From NCBI RefSeq assembly GCF_963576675.1, contig NC_088917.1, positions 19,000,001-19,064,000 on the forward strand: DNA of 64,000 nt. Direction: 5' to 3'. A program made the translations under genes and the position numbers. Source of the DNA: Euphorbia lathyris (lineage: Eukaryota; Streptophyta; Magnoliopsida; Malpighiales; Euphorbiaceae). Numbering within the stretch: position 1 is the stretch's first letter; the number at the start of each line of letters is the position of its first letter. The notes under the pieces were generated by a model. That model saw only the letters and a list, made by a program, of their open reading frames with translations. It searched no databases and was not told where the DNA came from. Of this stretch, positions 45,701 through 58,230 are shown piece after piece.

Positions 45701-46760
45701 GGAGGACATGGATAGGCATTGCTGGGCGCTGACTAATAATGGAGTTTACTCTTGTAAGTCTGCCTTTGAAGCTTCTACCCTCAATAGGTCCGATCCCCCC
45801 TCGGATATTTGGAAATCCATTTGGGCCCTCAAAGTCCCTTATCGTATTAGAAGTTTCCTGTGGCTGGGAGTTAAGGACAAGTTGCTTACTAATTCGGATA
45901 GGCACGGATGGCATTTGGCGGACTCTGGAGCTTACAGTAGATACAGTGGCCATGTTGAATCTTTGTGCCATGCTCTTAGGGATTGCTCTAAGAGTAAAGA
46001 GGTTTGGAAGAAAATTCTCCCACACCATATTCTCTCTTCCTTCCTGGCCCACTCTGAGTTTGACTGGTTCTCTGATGGTATCAGTGGGAAGTTACTGACT
46101 CACTTGGAGCATGGGGACATTCTCTTTGCTATAATCTGTCACCAAATCTGGAAGTGGAGAAATGAGGAGATTTTTGGTAATAAAATTGTTGTTATTCCAA
46201 ACTTAGCTGAGTTCTTCTCCAAAAAACTTTCTACTATTATTGAGAGTCTTAAAGGGGATTCCCTTGCCAGGTCTACCCAGGAAAGTGATGTCCATCTCGT
46301 GGGGTGGAGCAGGCCGAGCGAGGGGGTTGTCAAATTAAATACGGATGGCTCATGCCTTATCAATGGTAAGATTGCGGCCGGAGGTGTTCTTAGAGATACG
46401 GGGGGCGCCTGGCTCTCTGGGTTCACACAGAATCTTGGGTTGGGCTCTTCCTTCTCTGCGGAGCTCTGGGGTATTCTCTCTGGCATCAAGCTTGCTAAAA
46501 ACCTGGGCGTTAAGAAACTGTCTGTGGAGTCTGACAATTTGGAGGCCATCAAAATGATTACTGAGAATCATGCTATTGGTCTTAATAGCCGCAACCTTAT
46601 CAAAGCTATTAAGAGGCTTTGCTCTTCCTTTGAGATCTTAAAGTTCAGTCACATTTTCAGAGAGCAGAACCATGTTGCGGATTGCTTGGCTGCGGCTGGC
46701 CATGAGGAGGTGTTACTACCCTTTCTGATCCCCCTACCTTTCTCTCCTCTCTTCTTTTAG
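42712..46760 (+). pseudogene. LINE ORF2: endonuclease, reverse transcriptase, zf-RVT, RNase H (broken)
   Basis: Apurinic-type endonuclease at the start (WNVRG, LLETK, GDFND, SDHCP). Reverse transcriptase follows with the FADDVLIF catalytic box at about 44742-44765. Then come a zf-RVT region with HWHLAD-like Cys/His residues and an RNase H domain (LNTDGSC, SAELWGI, ESDNLEA, REQNHVAD). Lesions: an in-frame TAA at 43510-43512, a frameshift in the A-run near 44865-44870, and a TAG at 45328-45330 where the second copy has CAA. All parts are otherwise collinear. Confidence 0.92.
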
Positions 46761-47230
46761 AAGACAGGGTTGGGGTTAGCTTCCCTAGGCTAATCCCAGG
46801 TTAATTGTTCTTTGCTTTGTTTTTTCCTTTCCTTTTCCTACCAAAAAAAAAATCAACTAATATTTTAATATTCAACACTTATTTTTAATATTTATCAAAC
46901 ACTTATATCATTTAATAATTTCAGCACTTATAATATTCAACACTTAAAATTCAGTTATATTTTCAGTTTAATATAAGAGGAACCTTGTTTGATAACCCAC
47001 TTAATGACTTAAATTAAAATATTAAGCACTTATTTAATTTAAGTGCGTTTGATAACAATTATTTACCCACCACTTAAATTAGTAAATTAAGTTAAAAATC
47101 ACTTATTTTAATAAGTAAAATATTTAATTTAACATTTTAAACTAAATATTATCCACTAATATTTTTATAATAATTATATAATTCAATATTTTTTATCACT
47201 TATATTATTAAGTGATTGAAAATTGTTGTT

Positions 47231-47863
47231 GACATGTCTTTGTGCTAGTATAAGACAATAATGAACTTTTCAAAGTGTTGACTTCATTTTATTTTATTTT
47301 TGGTTACTGACTTCATTTTTTATTTTAAGATTCCTTTTCAGAAGATTTGACAGTAGTTACCAATTCTCAATATTCCAATTTTGTCCTATCTATTTGACTT
47401 ACTATTCTTCAATCTAAATTCTTTTTTCTTAGTTTCTTCAATTTATAAATAACTAAAAAAAAGGAGTACAAAGTGTTTGAATAATTAACACAAAAGTTTA
47501 GGAAAAGATACCAACTATCCTTGGAATTTATAAAAACAATAAATAAGAATAATATCTTCAATTATTGGTTTAGTGATTTCTTAATCAGTAGAAACAACGA
47601 GGGGGCGGAGACAAGGGGGCGGGGGCCTGGTCCCTCTTCGACCGCCAGAACCACCATGATCACGAATAGTTTTAGTCCTTTCTGGCTCTACGAAATTTAA
47701 GGTTGTGGTGGTTCTGGCCCTCATGTTTTCAAAAAATAATGATCAGATGCTGAATTAGCATCCCAAAATTGGCCTAGGTCCTGTTAGGTCATTTCTAAAT
47801 CAAAAATTCTATTTTTTTACCTATTAGAATGTCTTTAAATCCAAAATTCTAATATATTTTTTG
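47231..47863. other. AT-rich intergenic region with short local repeats
   Basis: No gene recognised. A short GC-rich patch (GGGGGCGGAG...) lies at about 47600-47640. Toward the end a CTNTTAG...AAATCCAAAATTCTAAT motif repeats about every 50 bp and resumes after the Harbinger element at 54142. Confidence 0.5.
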
Positions 47864-47868
47864 GCCTG

Positions 47869-49361
47869 TGTTGAGCGATTTCCGCAAGTGCACGACATAC
47901 GCTTGTAGTAATAAAAGATATCGAACCCACAGGGAACGCTTTTTAACGAAAACTTATTTTGAATCAGTTAGATTTACTTTAAGGTTTATAATATGTAAAA
48001 TCGTTTAATTGAATTTGGTTTTGAAATTGCTAGAGTAAGAATTAGATTAGAGTATAACGAATGTTTAGAAATCACTTCTGATTTAAGGATAAATTTACAA
48101 AACAGAAACGTTTAGTTCTTTAGAAAAGTAAACAAATGTATTCGTTTGCATTAAGCAAAGAAAACAACTTTAAACTTTGTATAAAGCATAACAATGAAAT
48201 AAACGTCGATTCCTCTAATTTTAGGGCTTTGAACTGCAGTCAATCCTCCTACGGTCGGGTTAGATCGCTACCTTAACCAAATTGATACTCTACTGATGAT
48301 ATCAATTTGCCTAAGTGTTCAACAAAGTTTCCTTGTAAAGATTTTGAATTTAACTACGTTTTAATGAAAACACCAGAACTCACTTCGGATCATTTACCAA
48401 AGTGCTACATAAAAATCCATCGAATAGAATGAACTTTATTAGATGAAATATGAATTTGATACAAGTTTACAGAGAACAAGAAGCATGGAAACTTTCGACG
48501 ACTTGCAAGTGAACGAGTTGTCAATCCTTTCCTTGGGTTTCGTTAGAGTTTGTCAGGCTCAGGGACAGATCCTCTACTAAATCTTCTCGCTGTAACTTCG
48601 TAATAGAGATACGGTCGGCTATTACCAAAATGTAAACTAATATGAACAAATCTAAATGTTACTGTGTTTGTAATTATTTAATAAACAATGTGTGTACATC
48701 ATATTGCTTTTTACAGAATCGAACTTCTAATCTCTGACTCATTTCTGAGTCAGAGTTTCTGCATAACTCCTGCACTAATCTTAAAATCTAACTTTCTCAT
48801 TATTTTTAACTTTCAATCAACTCTTTATTTATAGATGTTGAAGAGTCGTGATTGAAGTGTCGTGTCCGTTGTGGAGAGTCGTGTCTGCTGCGAAGAGACA
48901 TTTCTATCCACCCGAACGAATGCGTTTCTTGGAATTTAAACATGTGTTTGTTGTGCTGCAAAGGCTGCTGATCTTACCGAGAATAATTAATTCTCGGCCG
49001 AGAATAGGGAAGTGAAATTTCAGCCTTTGGACGAAAGGGAGGAGGTGACTGGCGACGCGTGCCGCGATCGAGAATGGAGGATTCTCGGTCGCGACATGGA
49101 GTATTTTCCGTTTCTTCGACTTCGTCCTCGTCCTCGTTTTGGCGTGTTTGATCTTCGTCGTCTTTGACTCCTTTTGTAGGGGTTTTCTTTCGTTTTAGGC
49201 TCTTTTCGTTCCTATTTGGATTTTACCAAATATCCAAGTACCTTGCATGAAAGAAACATATCTGAAAGTAAAAGTATTCTAAACAGGTATAAATAATGTG
49301 AATTCAAAGCAAAACTTGATGTAATTATTGATGATATTTTAGGTATATTTTGGGCTTAACA
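47869..49361. mobile_element. Probable solo LTR (about 1.49 kb)
   Basis: Begins TGTTGAGCGATTTCC and ends GGGCTTAACA, giving TG...CA termini. Flanks GCCTG (47864-47868) and GCCTA (49362-49366) agree in four of five bases. The segment near the start with TATCGAACCCACAGGGA is a motif I associate with plant LTR elements. No gag or pol, so it is read as a solo LTR; strand is not assigned. Confidence 0.65.
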
Positions 49362-49654
49362 GCCTATTAGAGCATCTCCAACACAGCTCACTAAACAACG
49401 TTTTTGCCAAAAATAGTGATTAAAGCAGTGAGGATGCATCTCCAACAGATCGATGTGGCTAGCTATTTTTTTGGCGATCGTATTTTGGCTCGTTTGTTTT
49501 GACGAGCTTTGGAGGCTCTCCAATTGAATACTTTAGTATACTTTCTCTCTCTTGCTTTCCTCTTCGTTTGTTCAAGGGTTTGCAAGAAACCGAACCAGTT
49601 CCATGGTTGAGGTTGAAACTCAGAGAAACTGTTGATGGGTTTGGACGTAGCTGG

Positions 49655-49930
49655 TTAAAATTGATAAGGTTTGAGTTTTTTCTTCTAATTGATCTCCATT
49701 TTCTGGGATTTACTTTTTTTATTTTGTTTGGATTTCAAATTTATAAAGTTTAGGGTTTCCTTTGATTTCCATTCCATTTATAAGGTTTGGGTTTCTTCTT
49801 CTTCTAATTGATCTCCATTTTCTGGGATTTGCTTTTTTTTGTTTTGTTTGGATTTCAAATTTATAAGGTTTCATTCCGTTTATAAAGTTTGGGGTTTTTT
49901 TTCTTCTAATTGATCTCCATTTTCTGTGTA
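49655..49930 (+). repeat. Tandem repeat of about 115-120 bp inside the Harbinger element
   Basis: TTCTTCTAATTGATCTCCAT recurs about three times with shared GGATTTCAAATTTATAA filler. Confidence 0.75.
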
Positions 49931-50867
49931 TTAAGTTTGTTTGATAGTTGAAAAAATGGAATGAGTTTGATTTGATTAATTGTTTGATCTTACATAATTT
50001 TTCCAGACTTGCTTTTCAATTGAATTTCCTGATGCCAATTTTATAGTTGAAACACAAGTACTATCAGTTCTGTTTAAGAGCTAATTCGACTCCTATATTA
50101 CAAATGAAGTTCTGTTTATATTGTAGTCTCTCGATAAGTGATGATACATTGATGACTTTTAGCATGTAGTATGTTGCTTCATGGAAAGTCTTAGTGTTTC
50201 CTTAAATTGCCATACCTTGAACAAACATCTTGATTTCTCTGGCATTTATCTGTCTGTTTGATGTGTATCATGTAATCTTTTATATTCTTATGATGTTCTA
50301 TTGATCATTTGTATGAGGCCAATTGTGGTAGAACTAGTACAAGGATGAGAAGAGTGAACAATGTAGCTTAGTTGCCAATGCAAAGTGAGAAGAGATAGGT
50401 CACTAAATACATCCACACATGGAGGGCCGAGAAGCGTTTACTATGGCTAAGTATTGACATGAGAGGGTAATGTAAGACATCTATTAGATCATTTATTTGC
50501 TAGAAATTTATTCTACAACTGTTATTCGGCTGGTGTGTATGCATAAAAAGTTTAAAATTTAAAATCTTCTAAATTAAAATATGTGAAACAGTACTCTTCT
50601 ACCACTATTACTGACCTTTTTGATAACCTAGCACACACATGGGAGGGTAATGTGATGGTTAGTTTATAAGATATATTTAGTCTTGATGCTGTGGAACTTT
50701 TGAGTTTTAAATAGTTTGTTTTAGAATAGAAAAGTGTGGCAGCCAGTAGTGCAATCCCAGTGCAAATGTCTTCTTCCTTCTTGTAAATATCATGGAAATA
50801 AACTAGGTTTGTGTTCTTGTTGTTGATTAATGAAGATTCTGTTAAACTCACCCACCCAATATTTATC

Positions 50868-51256
50868 GCATCTGTCGCATTTTATCATAATGCGACAGAC
50901 TCCAGTAGTACGAGCTTGTCGCATCTGTCGCATTTTATCATAATGCGACAGACTCCAGTAGTACGAGCTTGTCACATCTGTCGCATTTTATGATACGACA
51001 GACTTTAGTAGTACGAGCTTGTCGCATTTGTCGTATTTTATCATGATACGACAGACTTCAGTAGTATGAGCTTATCGCATCTATCGCATTTTATCATGAT
51101 ACGATAGACTCCAGTAGTACGAGCTTGTCGCATCTATCGCATTTTATCATGATGCGACAAACTTCAGTAGTATGACCTTGTCGCGTCTGTCGTATTTTAT
51201 CATGATGCGACAGACTTCAGTAGTATGACATTGTCGCGTCTGTCGCATTTTATCAG
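50868..51256. repeat. 53 bp minisatellite of hairpin-forming units in the Harbinger element
   Basis: About seven contiguous units of 53 bp, each containing TGTCGCATTTTATCATnATGCGACA, itself an inverted repeat, followed by GACTnCAGTAGTACGAGCT. Units differ by point changes and one is shortened. There are no unique spacers between units. Confidence 0.92.
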
Positions 51257-51371
51257 TATAAGCCATTATTATTGCAATCGATATTGTAAACTGATTACAC
51301 TTATTTTATTAACTCTTTTTCTTGCTCTATTTATCCAATATTTCTTTCATGTAGGTTAAAAACGTTTTATC

Positions 51372-52479
51372 ATGGATTCATATTTTACAAATTTGATAAT
51401 AACCATGAAGAACATATGTCACAATCACCTCAACTTTCTCAAATTCCCACCACACAAGATAAGTTTCCTTTTCAATCTCAGATTGGTTCTTCTTCTGAAG
51501 GTAATAAACAGAAAAAGGTTCGAACAAAAAAATTCTCTTCACAAGAGGATATGTTACTCATTTCAACATGGCTAAATGTTAGTATGGATCCTATACATGG
51601 AAATAGTCAAACACAACAGACATGTTGGAATCAGATTGCTGCTTATTTTCATGAACATAAGCAATTCGATTCTGATCGAAATTACAACTCTTTAATGAAT
51701 CATTGGTCCTCAATTAACCTTGCTGTGAGTAAGTTCCAAGGTTATTATAACCAAGTAGATGCCAGAAATCAGAGTGGAGTAACAGAACAAGATAAGGCAA
51801 AATTTTGTACTTATAAGTTTACATGCATATAAATACTTTTATTTATTTATTAGTTGATATTGATGTTATCTTTAATTATTAGGTATGTCAAGCATTAGAG
51901 ATGTACAAGAGTTTACAAAAGTCTTCTTTCCCATACATGCATTGTTGGAATGAGTTGCGGTATGCACCAAAATTTGCTTCAAACTTGTCAAAGAAAAAAA
52001 CAAAGACATCACAACATACAAGCCCAGCTGCCTCCTCACTGTGTACTACAGATTCTATGGGTTTAAACGATGCACACGATGAAGAATTTGTTTTAGAACG
52101 ACTAATGGGAAGAAAAGCCACTAAAGAATTATTTAAGAAGACCAAAAAGAAAGATAGAGAAGTTGAAGATGCCTTAATGAAAGATTTTTTGCTTGAAATG
52201 AAAGAAGCACAAACTATGGCAAGAAATGAAAGGAAAGAAAGAGTTGATGAACTATTGAGATTGGAAAGGGAAAGATAAGAACGAGAAACAAGAAAAGAAG
52301 CAAGGGAAATGGAAAAGGAAGAACGGGAACGAAGAAAGGAAGAGCGGGAAGAAATGCTTTATGAAGAACGAATATTGTCTACTGATACTACTAACATGGA
52401 TGCAAATCAAGTTGAATATTTTAGTTCTCTCAAACCTTCCATTATGAAAAAAAGGCGCATTACAGGATTTCAATTGTAA
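51372..52479 (+). pseudogene. Harbinger ORF1: Myb/SANT-like DNA-binding protein (broken)
   Basis: Accessory protein that helps PIF/Harbinger transposases bind DNA and enter the nucleus. The part from 51416 encodes a basic segment then a trihelix/Myb-like region (FSSQEDMLLISTWLNVS...CWNQIAAYF). After an AT-rich intron (about 51807-51882) comes a conserved tail with CQALEMY, HCWNELR and a long charged helix (51883-52479). Lesions: the likely start MDS at 51372 is out of frame with the rest, and a TAA at 52276-52278 interrupts the charged helix, which continues in the same frame to 52479. Confidence 0.82.
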
Positions 52480-52625
52480 ACTACTATTTTTATTATTAGA
52501 AACACTAGTAAAAAATCAAACTTATTAGAGCACCCGATAATTCAACCATGATTTTTCCATATGTGCTCAATGAGATCATTTTGGAGTTGAAGATGAGCTT
52601 GTTTGTCTCGAATTTGATGATGTAT

Positions 52626-53854
52626 CTATATGAACTCCATAATCTCTTTTGTGCAATTGTGAGATACTGAAATTATTGGAGTTTCAGCAACTGTGCCATA
52701 ATTGAAATCTGTATGGCTTATTTCCCATTCATCTTCAACAATCATGTTGTGCAATATTATACAAGCCGTCATTATATGTTTCATTGTTTCGACATCCCAA
52801 AAACGTGATGGTCCACGCACTATTGCAAATCGGGCTTGTAGCACTCCAAATGCTCGTTCAACGTCCTTTCTAGCAGACTCTTGTACAGTTGCAAAAAGGT
52901 TTCTTTTATTTCCTTGAGGAGATGCAATAGTTTTGACAAAAGTATGCCATGAAGGATATATACCATCAGCGAGATAATAGCCCATGTTATATTCATGTCC
53001 ATTGATGGTATATCTTACCTGAGGTCCATGACCTTCAGCTAGTTCTGCAAATACATGTGATCGATCCAATACATTGATGTCGTTTAGTGATCCTGGTAAA
53101 CCAAAAAAAGCATGCCATATCCAAAGATCATATGAAGCTATTGCTTCCAAAATAATGGTAGGTTCATGAACATGACCTGTGTACATTCTGTGCCATGCAG
53201 TTGGATAATATTTCCACTTCCATTGCATGCAGTCAATACTGCCTAACATACCTAGAAAGCCACGTTGATTAGCAAATGTCATTAACCTTGCAATATCATT
53301 ATCATTAGGTCGTCTCAAGTATTCATTGCCAAATACTTCAACAACTCCTTTCACAAATCTTTGAAGACTCTCTATTGTTGTGCTTTCGCCGATTCTAACA
53401 TAATCATCCACAACATCTGCAGGCGTTCCATATGCAAGCATCCTCATTGCCGTTGTTATTTTTTTATAGTGATGATAAGCCAAGAACTCCTACGGCATTA
53501 GCTTTTTGAACAAAATATCGATCATGTGCTTCCACAGCTGCTTGAATCCGTGAAAATAATGATCGACGCATTCGAAACCTTCTACGGAAAAAATGACTCG
53601 GGATATGTAGGATTATTGGAGAAATAATCGCGAAAAAGTCTGTCATGACCTTCATCTCTATTACGGTCAATGACGCGATGATGCATTATTGATCCACCAT
53701 GGTATGTTTCATGATTTTGACGCCTACGTCGATGGCGTTCCACAGCAGCTATAGCAATATTCATTGTTGTTTCATCTTCTTCCTCTTCTGCATCAAGCAT
53801 TTCAATCGTTATTCGTATATTGTTAGACATGGCAACTTGTATAGAATGACTCAA
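52626..53854 (-). pseudogene. Harbinger ORF2: DDE superfamily transposase (frameshifted)
   Basis: Transposase of the DDE_Tnp_4/PIF type. An N-terminal segment (53854 to about 53582) leads to RRRFRMRRSLFSRI in another frame, then a main ORF from 53483. Catalytic residues are visible: D in GSIDCMQW, D in GSLNDINVL and E in DVERAFGVLQARF. Two frameshifts are needed to join the parts, one near the T-run at about 53585-53590 and one near 53470-53480. The catalytic core itself is uninterrupted. Confidence 0.9.
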
Positions 53855-54141
53855 ATTAGAGTAGTGATAAGTTTAAATGTTTCACCAAATGTATCATCTA
53901 TTTATAAAATAAAAATATAGCCGTTGGAATATGGCCGTTGAAATATGACCGTTAAAATATAGCCGTTGGAAACATTTAAAAATAGTCTAATTAATTTTTT
54001 ATGAATAAAATAATAAAATAGAGAGTGAGATAGCTAATAGTGTTGGAGCGCACACACATATCAAGAAAGTTAAATTTAACTTTATAATATTTTATAATAT
54101 TTTAGAGAGTCATTTAGCTAATAGTGTTGGAGATGCTCTTA

Positions 54142-56205
54142 AGCCCACTTTGAATCCAAATTTTTAGTTTGTTGGGCTTGTTAGGCCTTTCGTAAATCCA
54201 AATTTCTAATTTTTTTTTTTTGCCTGTTAGGCTCTTCATAAATCCGATTTTTTCTATTAGGCACAAATTTTTTTACATGTTAAGAATCTTATACAGAATA
54301 TAGCTTAATTTTGAAATTTTTTACATTGGTACTTAAAAATTGGTTCTTGGCTACTCTAATTATAACACGTATATATACGGAAAAAAAATGAACAAGTTCA
54401 ATTTAGCAAAAAAAAAAAAATTATACACCAAATGTAAAATCGGCCCTCCAACTGAACAATCCTGTATTCGTCACTGGAAACAACACTCATGAATCAATTA
54501 ATGTTGGTTTGATGCTTAAACTACTAAAAACAACAGCACCAACTAAAGTAAGAAGTTGATATTTTTATTTATCGCTTTATTAAAATTTAGTATCTATTTA
54601 ATCAGTTGTTTACCGTTCATAGTAGATATTTTGTTTGGATTTTACTTGTGGACTTTATAACTACTCTTTAAAATAAAACCATAAAAAGAATGATGTAAAA
54701 AAAAAGGATTAAGAGAAAGAATGGTTGTTGATATTGACCTAAATCTATAAAGAAATTCACAAGTTCAAACTTGTAGAAATGAATAAATTTCCAAAATAGA
54801 TAGAAATGAATTTTAATTTCTCTCCAAAGAGAAATTTTGAAATTTCAACAATAATATTGATAAAAAGTTTATAGTGCAATAAACAGAGATGAATTTATAT
54901 CCATTTAATTTTAAGAGTAAAATTATCTCAAAGTCAAAATACAGATAAAGAAGTTATTAGTTTCTGAGTTTATACATGTTCACTATTCAATCCCTCTAAT
55001 TTTAGAAACACATTATAAAGTCCCTAAGTTTCTACTTAATACACTAGTCAGTCCCTCTGTTTTTAAAAATAATTATATAGTCCTTCAGTTTTTAGTTGCA
55101 TCAGCTCTTTAGTCCTTATGTTTGAATCAATGGTCAAACTATACCAAATAAATTTCAAAATACCAAAATTACCCTTTACTCTGTATTTTAATAATAAAAC
55201 ATCTATTTTTCCGATTTTATGTTTTTTTTCTCATTCTTTCCTACATAATCTCTACAATATTTTTTCCTACATAATTTCTACAATATTGAGTAATTAAAAA
55301 TATTTCAAAAATTATCAAAATAAGAGCAAAACTATATAAATTGTAAAAATTAATCTTTATTTATCCCTAATAAATTTTATAAATGAAGAAAAAAATATGA
55401 TTTTTAAAATTTTTTATTAATATTTAATGCTAATTTAAAGACATTATATTAAAAAAATAAAAATTTAAAAGAATAAAAATATATTTTTAACGATTTGTAT
55501 ATACAATTATATAAGTTTCGGTATATATCTTCATAAACTTTATTAAAACTATTTAGATTAAATTTTAAACTAAAAAATAAGTTTATTTTATGTAAATAAC
55601 TAGGGGCAATTTGGACTTTCATCTACAAAAACACATGGAAGGACTAAAGAGTTGATTAAAATAAAACTTAAGGACCTTATAATAATATGATGGACCTACT
55701 AGTATGTTAAGCAAAAATATAAGGACTTTATAATTATTTACCCTAAATTTTTTTAAGTATCAATAAAACTAATTACTTAATTCATTTATCCATAAATTTA
55801 TATAAAATTATAAATTTACTCTTATCTCACTAATACATTTTCATATATATTTAATTAAGTTTTATATGTTTTTTTTTTACTATATTAATACAAGCATGAA
55901 AATAATATTAGTAATAATTACATTTGTTATTTAATGCATTTTAATTAAATACGTTAATAAATTTATTAAATTAGTATTTTAATATGAAATAATGAATATA
56001 TCTTTACATAATATTTATTTTATGTAGTGGGACTTTATTATTGCATTTTAATTTATTAATTAATTTAATTTAATTTTCTCAATAAAAAAATAATTAATTT
56101 AATTTAATATAAATTAAATTAAATAGTCATTATTTTTACAAATTGATCAGTAAATTAATATTTATGAAATAATTAATATTAAAAAAAGGTAATGCAAGTA
56201 CAATT
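54142..56205. other. Very AT-rich region, no gene
   Basis: Starts with 50 bp-scale repeats of AAATCCAAATTTnTAAT that match the sequence before 47864. A weak fold-back runs from about 54970 to 55745, with GTCCCTCTAATTTTAGA-like motifs on one side and AAGGACTTTATAATTATTTACCC on the other. No ORF or RNA gene. Confidence 0.6.
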
Positions 56206-56217
56206 CTGTCTATTTCT

Positions 56218-57946
56218 TTTTTTTTTTTTTTGGTAGAAAAGGAAAAGAAAAACGAATAACAACAAACTACCCAGGAATTAGCCTAGGGAAGCTAACCCCA
56301 ATCTTATCTTCTAAGAGAAGATGAGAGATGAAACTAGGGGAAACAGGAAGGGTAGTAACGCCTAACGTCCCTTCATGGCCCGCCGCCGCCAAGCGATCAG
56401 CAACACGATTCTGCTCTCTAAAAATGTGTCTGAACTCTACGAACTCAAAGGAGGAGCAAAGCCTTATAATAGCTTTGATGAGGTTGCGACTGTTAAGACC
56501 CATAGAATGATTCTCAGAAATCATTTTGATTGCTTCCAAATTATCAGACTCCACAGAGAGCCTCTTAACACCCAGCCTTTTAGCAAGATTGATTCCAGTA
56601 AGAATAGCCCAGAGCTCCGCAGAAAAGGAAGAACCCAACCCTAAATTCTGGGAGAACCCAGAAAGCCAGACGCCCCCTACATCTCTAAGCACACCTCCAG
56701 CCGCAATCTTACCGTTACTGAGGCAGGAACCATCAGTATTCAGCTTCACAACCCCCTCTCTTGACCTGCTCCATCCCACGAGATGGACATCACAACACTG
56801 AGAGGCTCTGGCAAGGGACTCTCCTTTGAAACTATCGATAATAGAGAAAAGTTTTTTCGAGAAGAAATCAGCTAAGTTTGTCATAAAAACAGTTTTATCT
56901 CCAAAAATCTCCTCGTTTCTCCATTTCCAAACTTGGTGACAGATAATAGCAAAGAAAATGTCACCATGCTCCATGTATGGAAGCAACTTTCCTCTAACAC
57001 CATCAGAGAACCAGTCGACCTCAGAATGTGCCATGAAGGAAGAGAAAATATGGTGTGAGAGAATTTTCCTCCAAACCTCTTTACTATTAGAGCAATCTCT
57101 AAGAGCATGGCACAAAGTCTCAATATGGCCTCTGCATCTACTGCAAGCTCCAGAATCAGCCAAGTGCCTTCTGTGCCTATCCGAATTAGTAAGAAGCCTG
57201 TCCTTAACGCCCAGCCACAGGAAACTCCTAATACGGAAAGGAACTTTAAGGGTCCAAATCTACTTCCACACATCCGAGGGAGGATCAGATCTAAAGAGAG
57301 AGAAAGCTTCAAAGGCCGATTTGCAAGAATAAACTCAATTGTTAGTCAGCGCCCAACAGTGCCTATCCAAGTCTTCCTCTTGATTACTCACCTTCACTCC
57401 CCGCATTCTAAGGAGAGTCTCAAGGCTAAAGAAAGTATCAAACTTTGACCAGATCCAGTCCCCTTCCGAGTCAACCACATCGGCAATCCTCCAGTTGCGT
57501 ATATCACTAGGCGGGGGGGAAGAACACACCTCAATTAACGGTTTATCCCCAATCCAGTTATCAAATCAGAAACTAATGGACTTACCATTCCCCACCTCCA
57601 GGCCAACTCCCAAGCAGAACTCATCAAACACAGCACTAAGTCCTTTCCAGAGGAAGGAACAATTAGCAACTCTCTCTTTCGGGCCCCCGAAGATTTTGTC
57701 TTTCCGATACTTACCACAAAGGAGGCGAACCCAAAGAGAGGAGGGGTTTTGCCACATACGCCAAAGGAGTTTCATTAATAAAACTTTATTATTGTCCTTT
57801 GCTTTCCTAATACCCAGACCCCCAGAATCTTTAGGCTGGCAAACCTCACTCCAAGGCACAAGATGGATCTTCCTGCCCTCCGCAGCTTCCCCCCACAGGA
57901 ACCTACGGTTAATCTTGTCAAGATCATTAAGCACAGGATCCGGAAG
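56218..57946 (-). mobile_element. 5'-truncated LINE of the same family, opposite orientation
   Basis: 1.73 kb fragment covering the end of the reverse transcriptase region, zf-RVT and RNase H, with the A-tail read as T-run at 56218-56231. It is flanked by a perfect 12 bp duplication CTGTCTATTTCT (56206-56217 and 57947-57958). 5' truncation with a long duplication is typical of LINE insertion. Protein-level similarity to the 41167-46851 copy is high throughout. Confidence 0.93.
56267..57946 (-). pseudogene. LINE ORF2 fragment: zf-RVT and RNase H (broken)
   Basis: Read on the minus strand the fragment starts at LPDPVLNDLDKINRRFLWG and stays in one frame to the RNase H end (LNTDGSC, SAELWAI, ESDNLEA, REQNRVAD). 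Three nonsense changes interrupt it: TGA at 57568-57566, TGA at 57337-57335 and TAG at 57262-57260. No frameshift is needed, unlike the other copy, which suggests decay by point mutation. Confidence 0.9.
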
Positions 57947-58230
57947 CTGTCTATTTCTAACATCAGACAAACTAACTAACTAACTATATATATAAATTAA
58001 AAAAAATAAGGATAATTCTTAGCATCATGTGAGACGTGACATTATATAATAAAATTAGAGATTAAATGGAATTTATTTAATTTGTTTCATTGGATGGAAC
58101 ATTTAAACAAGCATATGTCATCTCAAGTCTTACCTACTGATTAAAATAAATGTTTGGTGCCAATTGTGTTAATTTAATTACTAAATTAAACCTACTTTCA
58201 ATTAATTTCATTTTTAAACAATAAATTTAT

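Larger units (their letters stand above)
41167..46851 (+). mobile_element. LINE (non-LTR retrotransposon), near full length, inactive
   Basis: 5.7 kb element with a gag-like ORF1, an endonuclease/reverse transcriptase/RNase H ORF2 and an A-tail at 46843-46851. It is flanked by a perfect 12 bp duplication ATCAACTAATAT (41155-41166 and 46852-46863), the hallmark of target-primed reverse transcription. ORF2 has two in-frame stops and a frameshift, so this copy cannot move by itself. It is much more GC-rich than its surroundings. Confidence 0.93.
40965..47230. repeat. MITE-like block split by the LINE, plus a neighbouring second copy
   Basis: CCCTGTTTGATAAC...TTAAGCACTTATTTAATTTAA on the left (40965-41166) continues after the LINE (46864-46980). 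A related unit follows at about 46985-47230, starting CCTTGTTTGATAACCCACTT. The blocks are AT-rich with CACTTAAATTA motifs in both orientations. Exact ends are unclear. Confidence 0.5.
49370..54138. mobile_element. PIF/Harbinger DNA transposon, two-ORF, degenerate
   Basis: 4.77 kb element with perfect 15 bp terminal inverted repeats GAGCATCTCCAACAC and the canonical 3 bp duplication TTA (49367-49369 and 54139-54141). It holds a Myb/SANT-like ORF1 on the plus strand and a DDE transposase on the minus strand, the usual divergent or convergent pair. Both ORFs carry disabling changes. Each end also has a second, internal copy of the terminal motif (about 49433 and 54043). It landed one base after the solo LTR's target duplication. 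Confidence 0.93.

Noticed and set aside
50868..51256. CRISPR-like array
   Set aside because: Units are contiguous and similar over the whole 53 bp, without unique spacers, inside a plant transposon.
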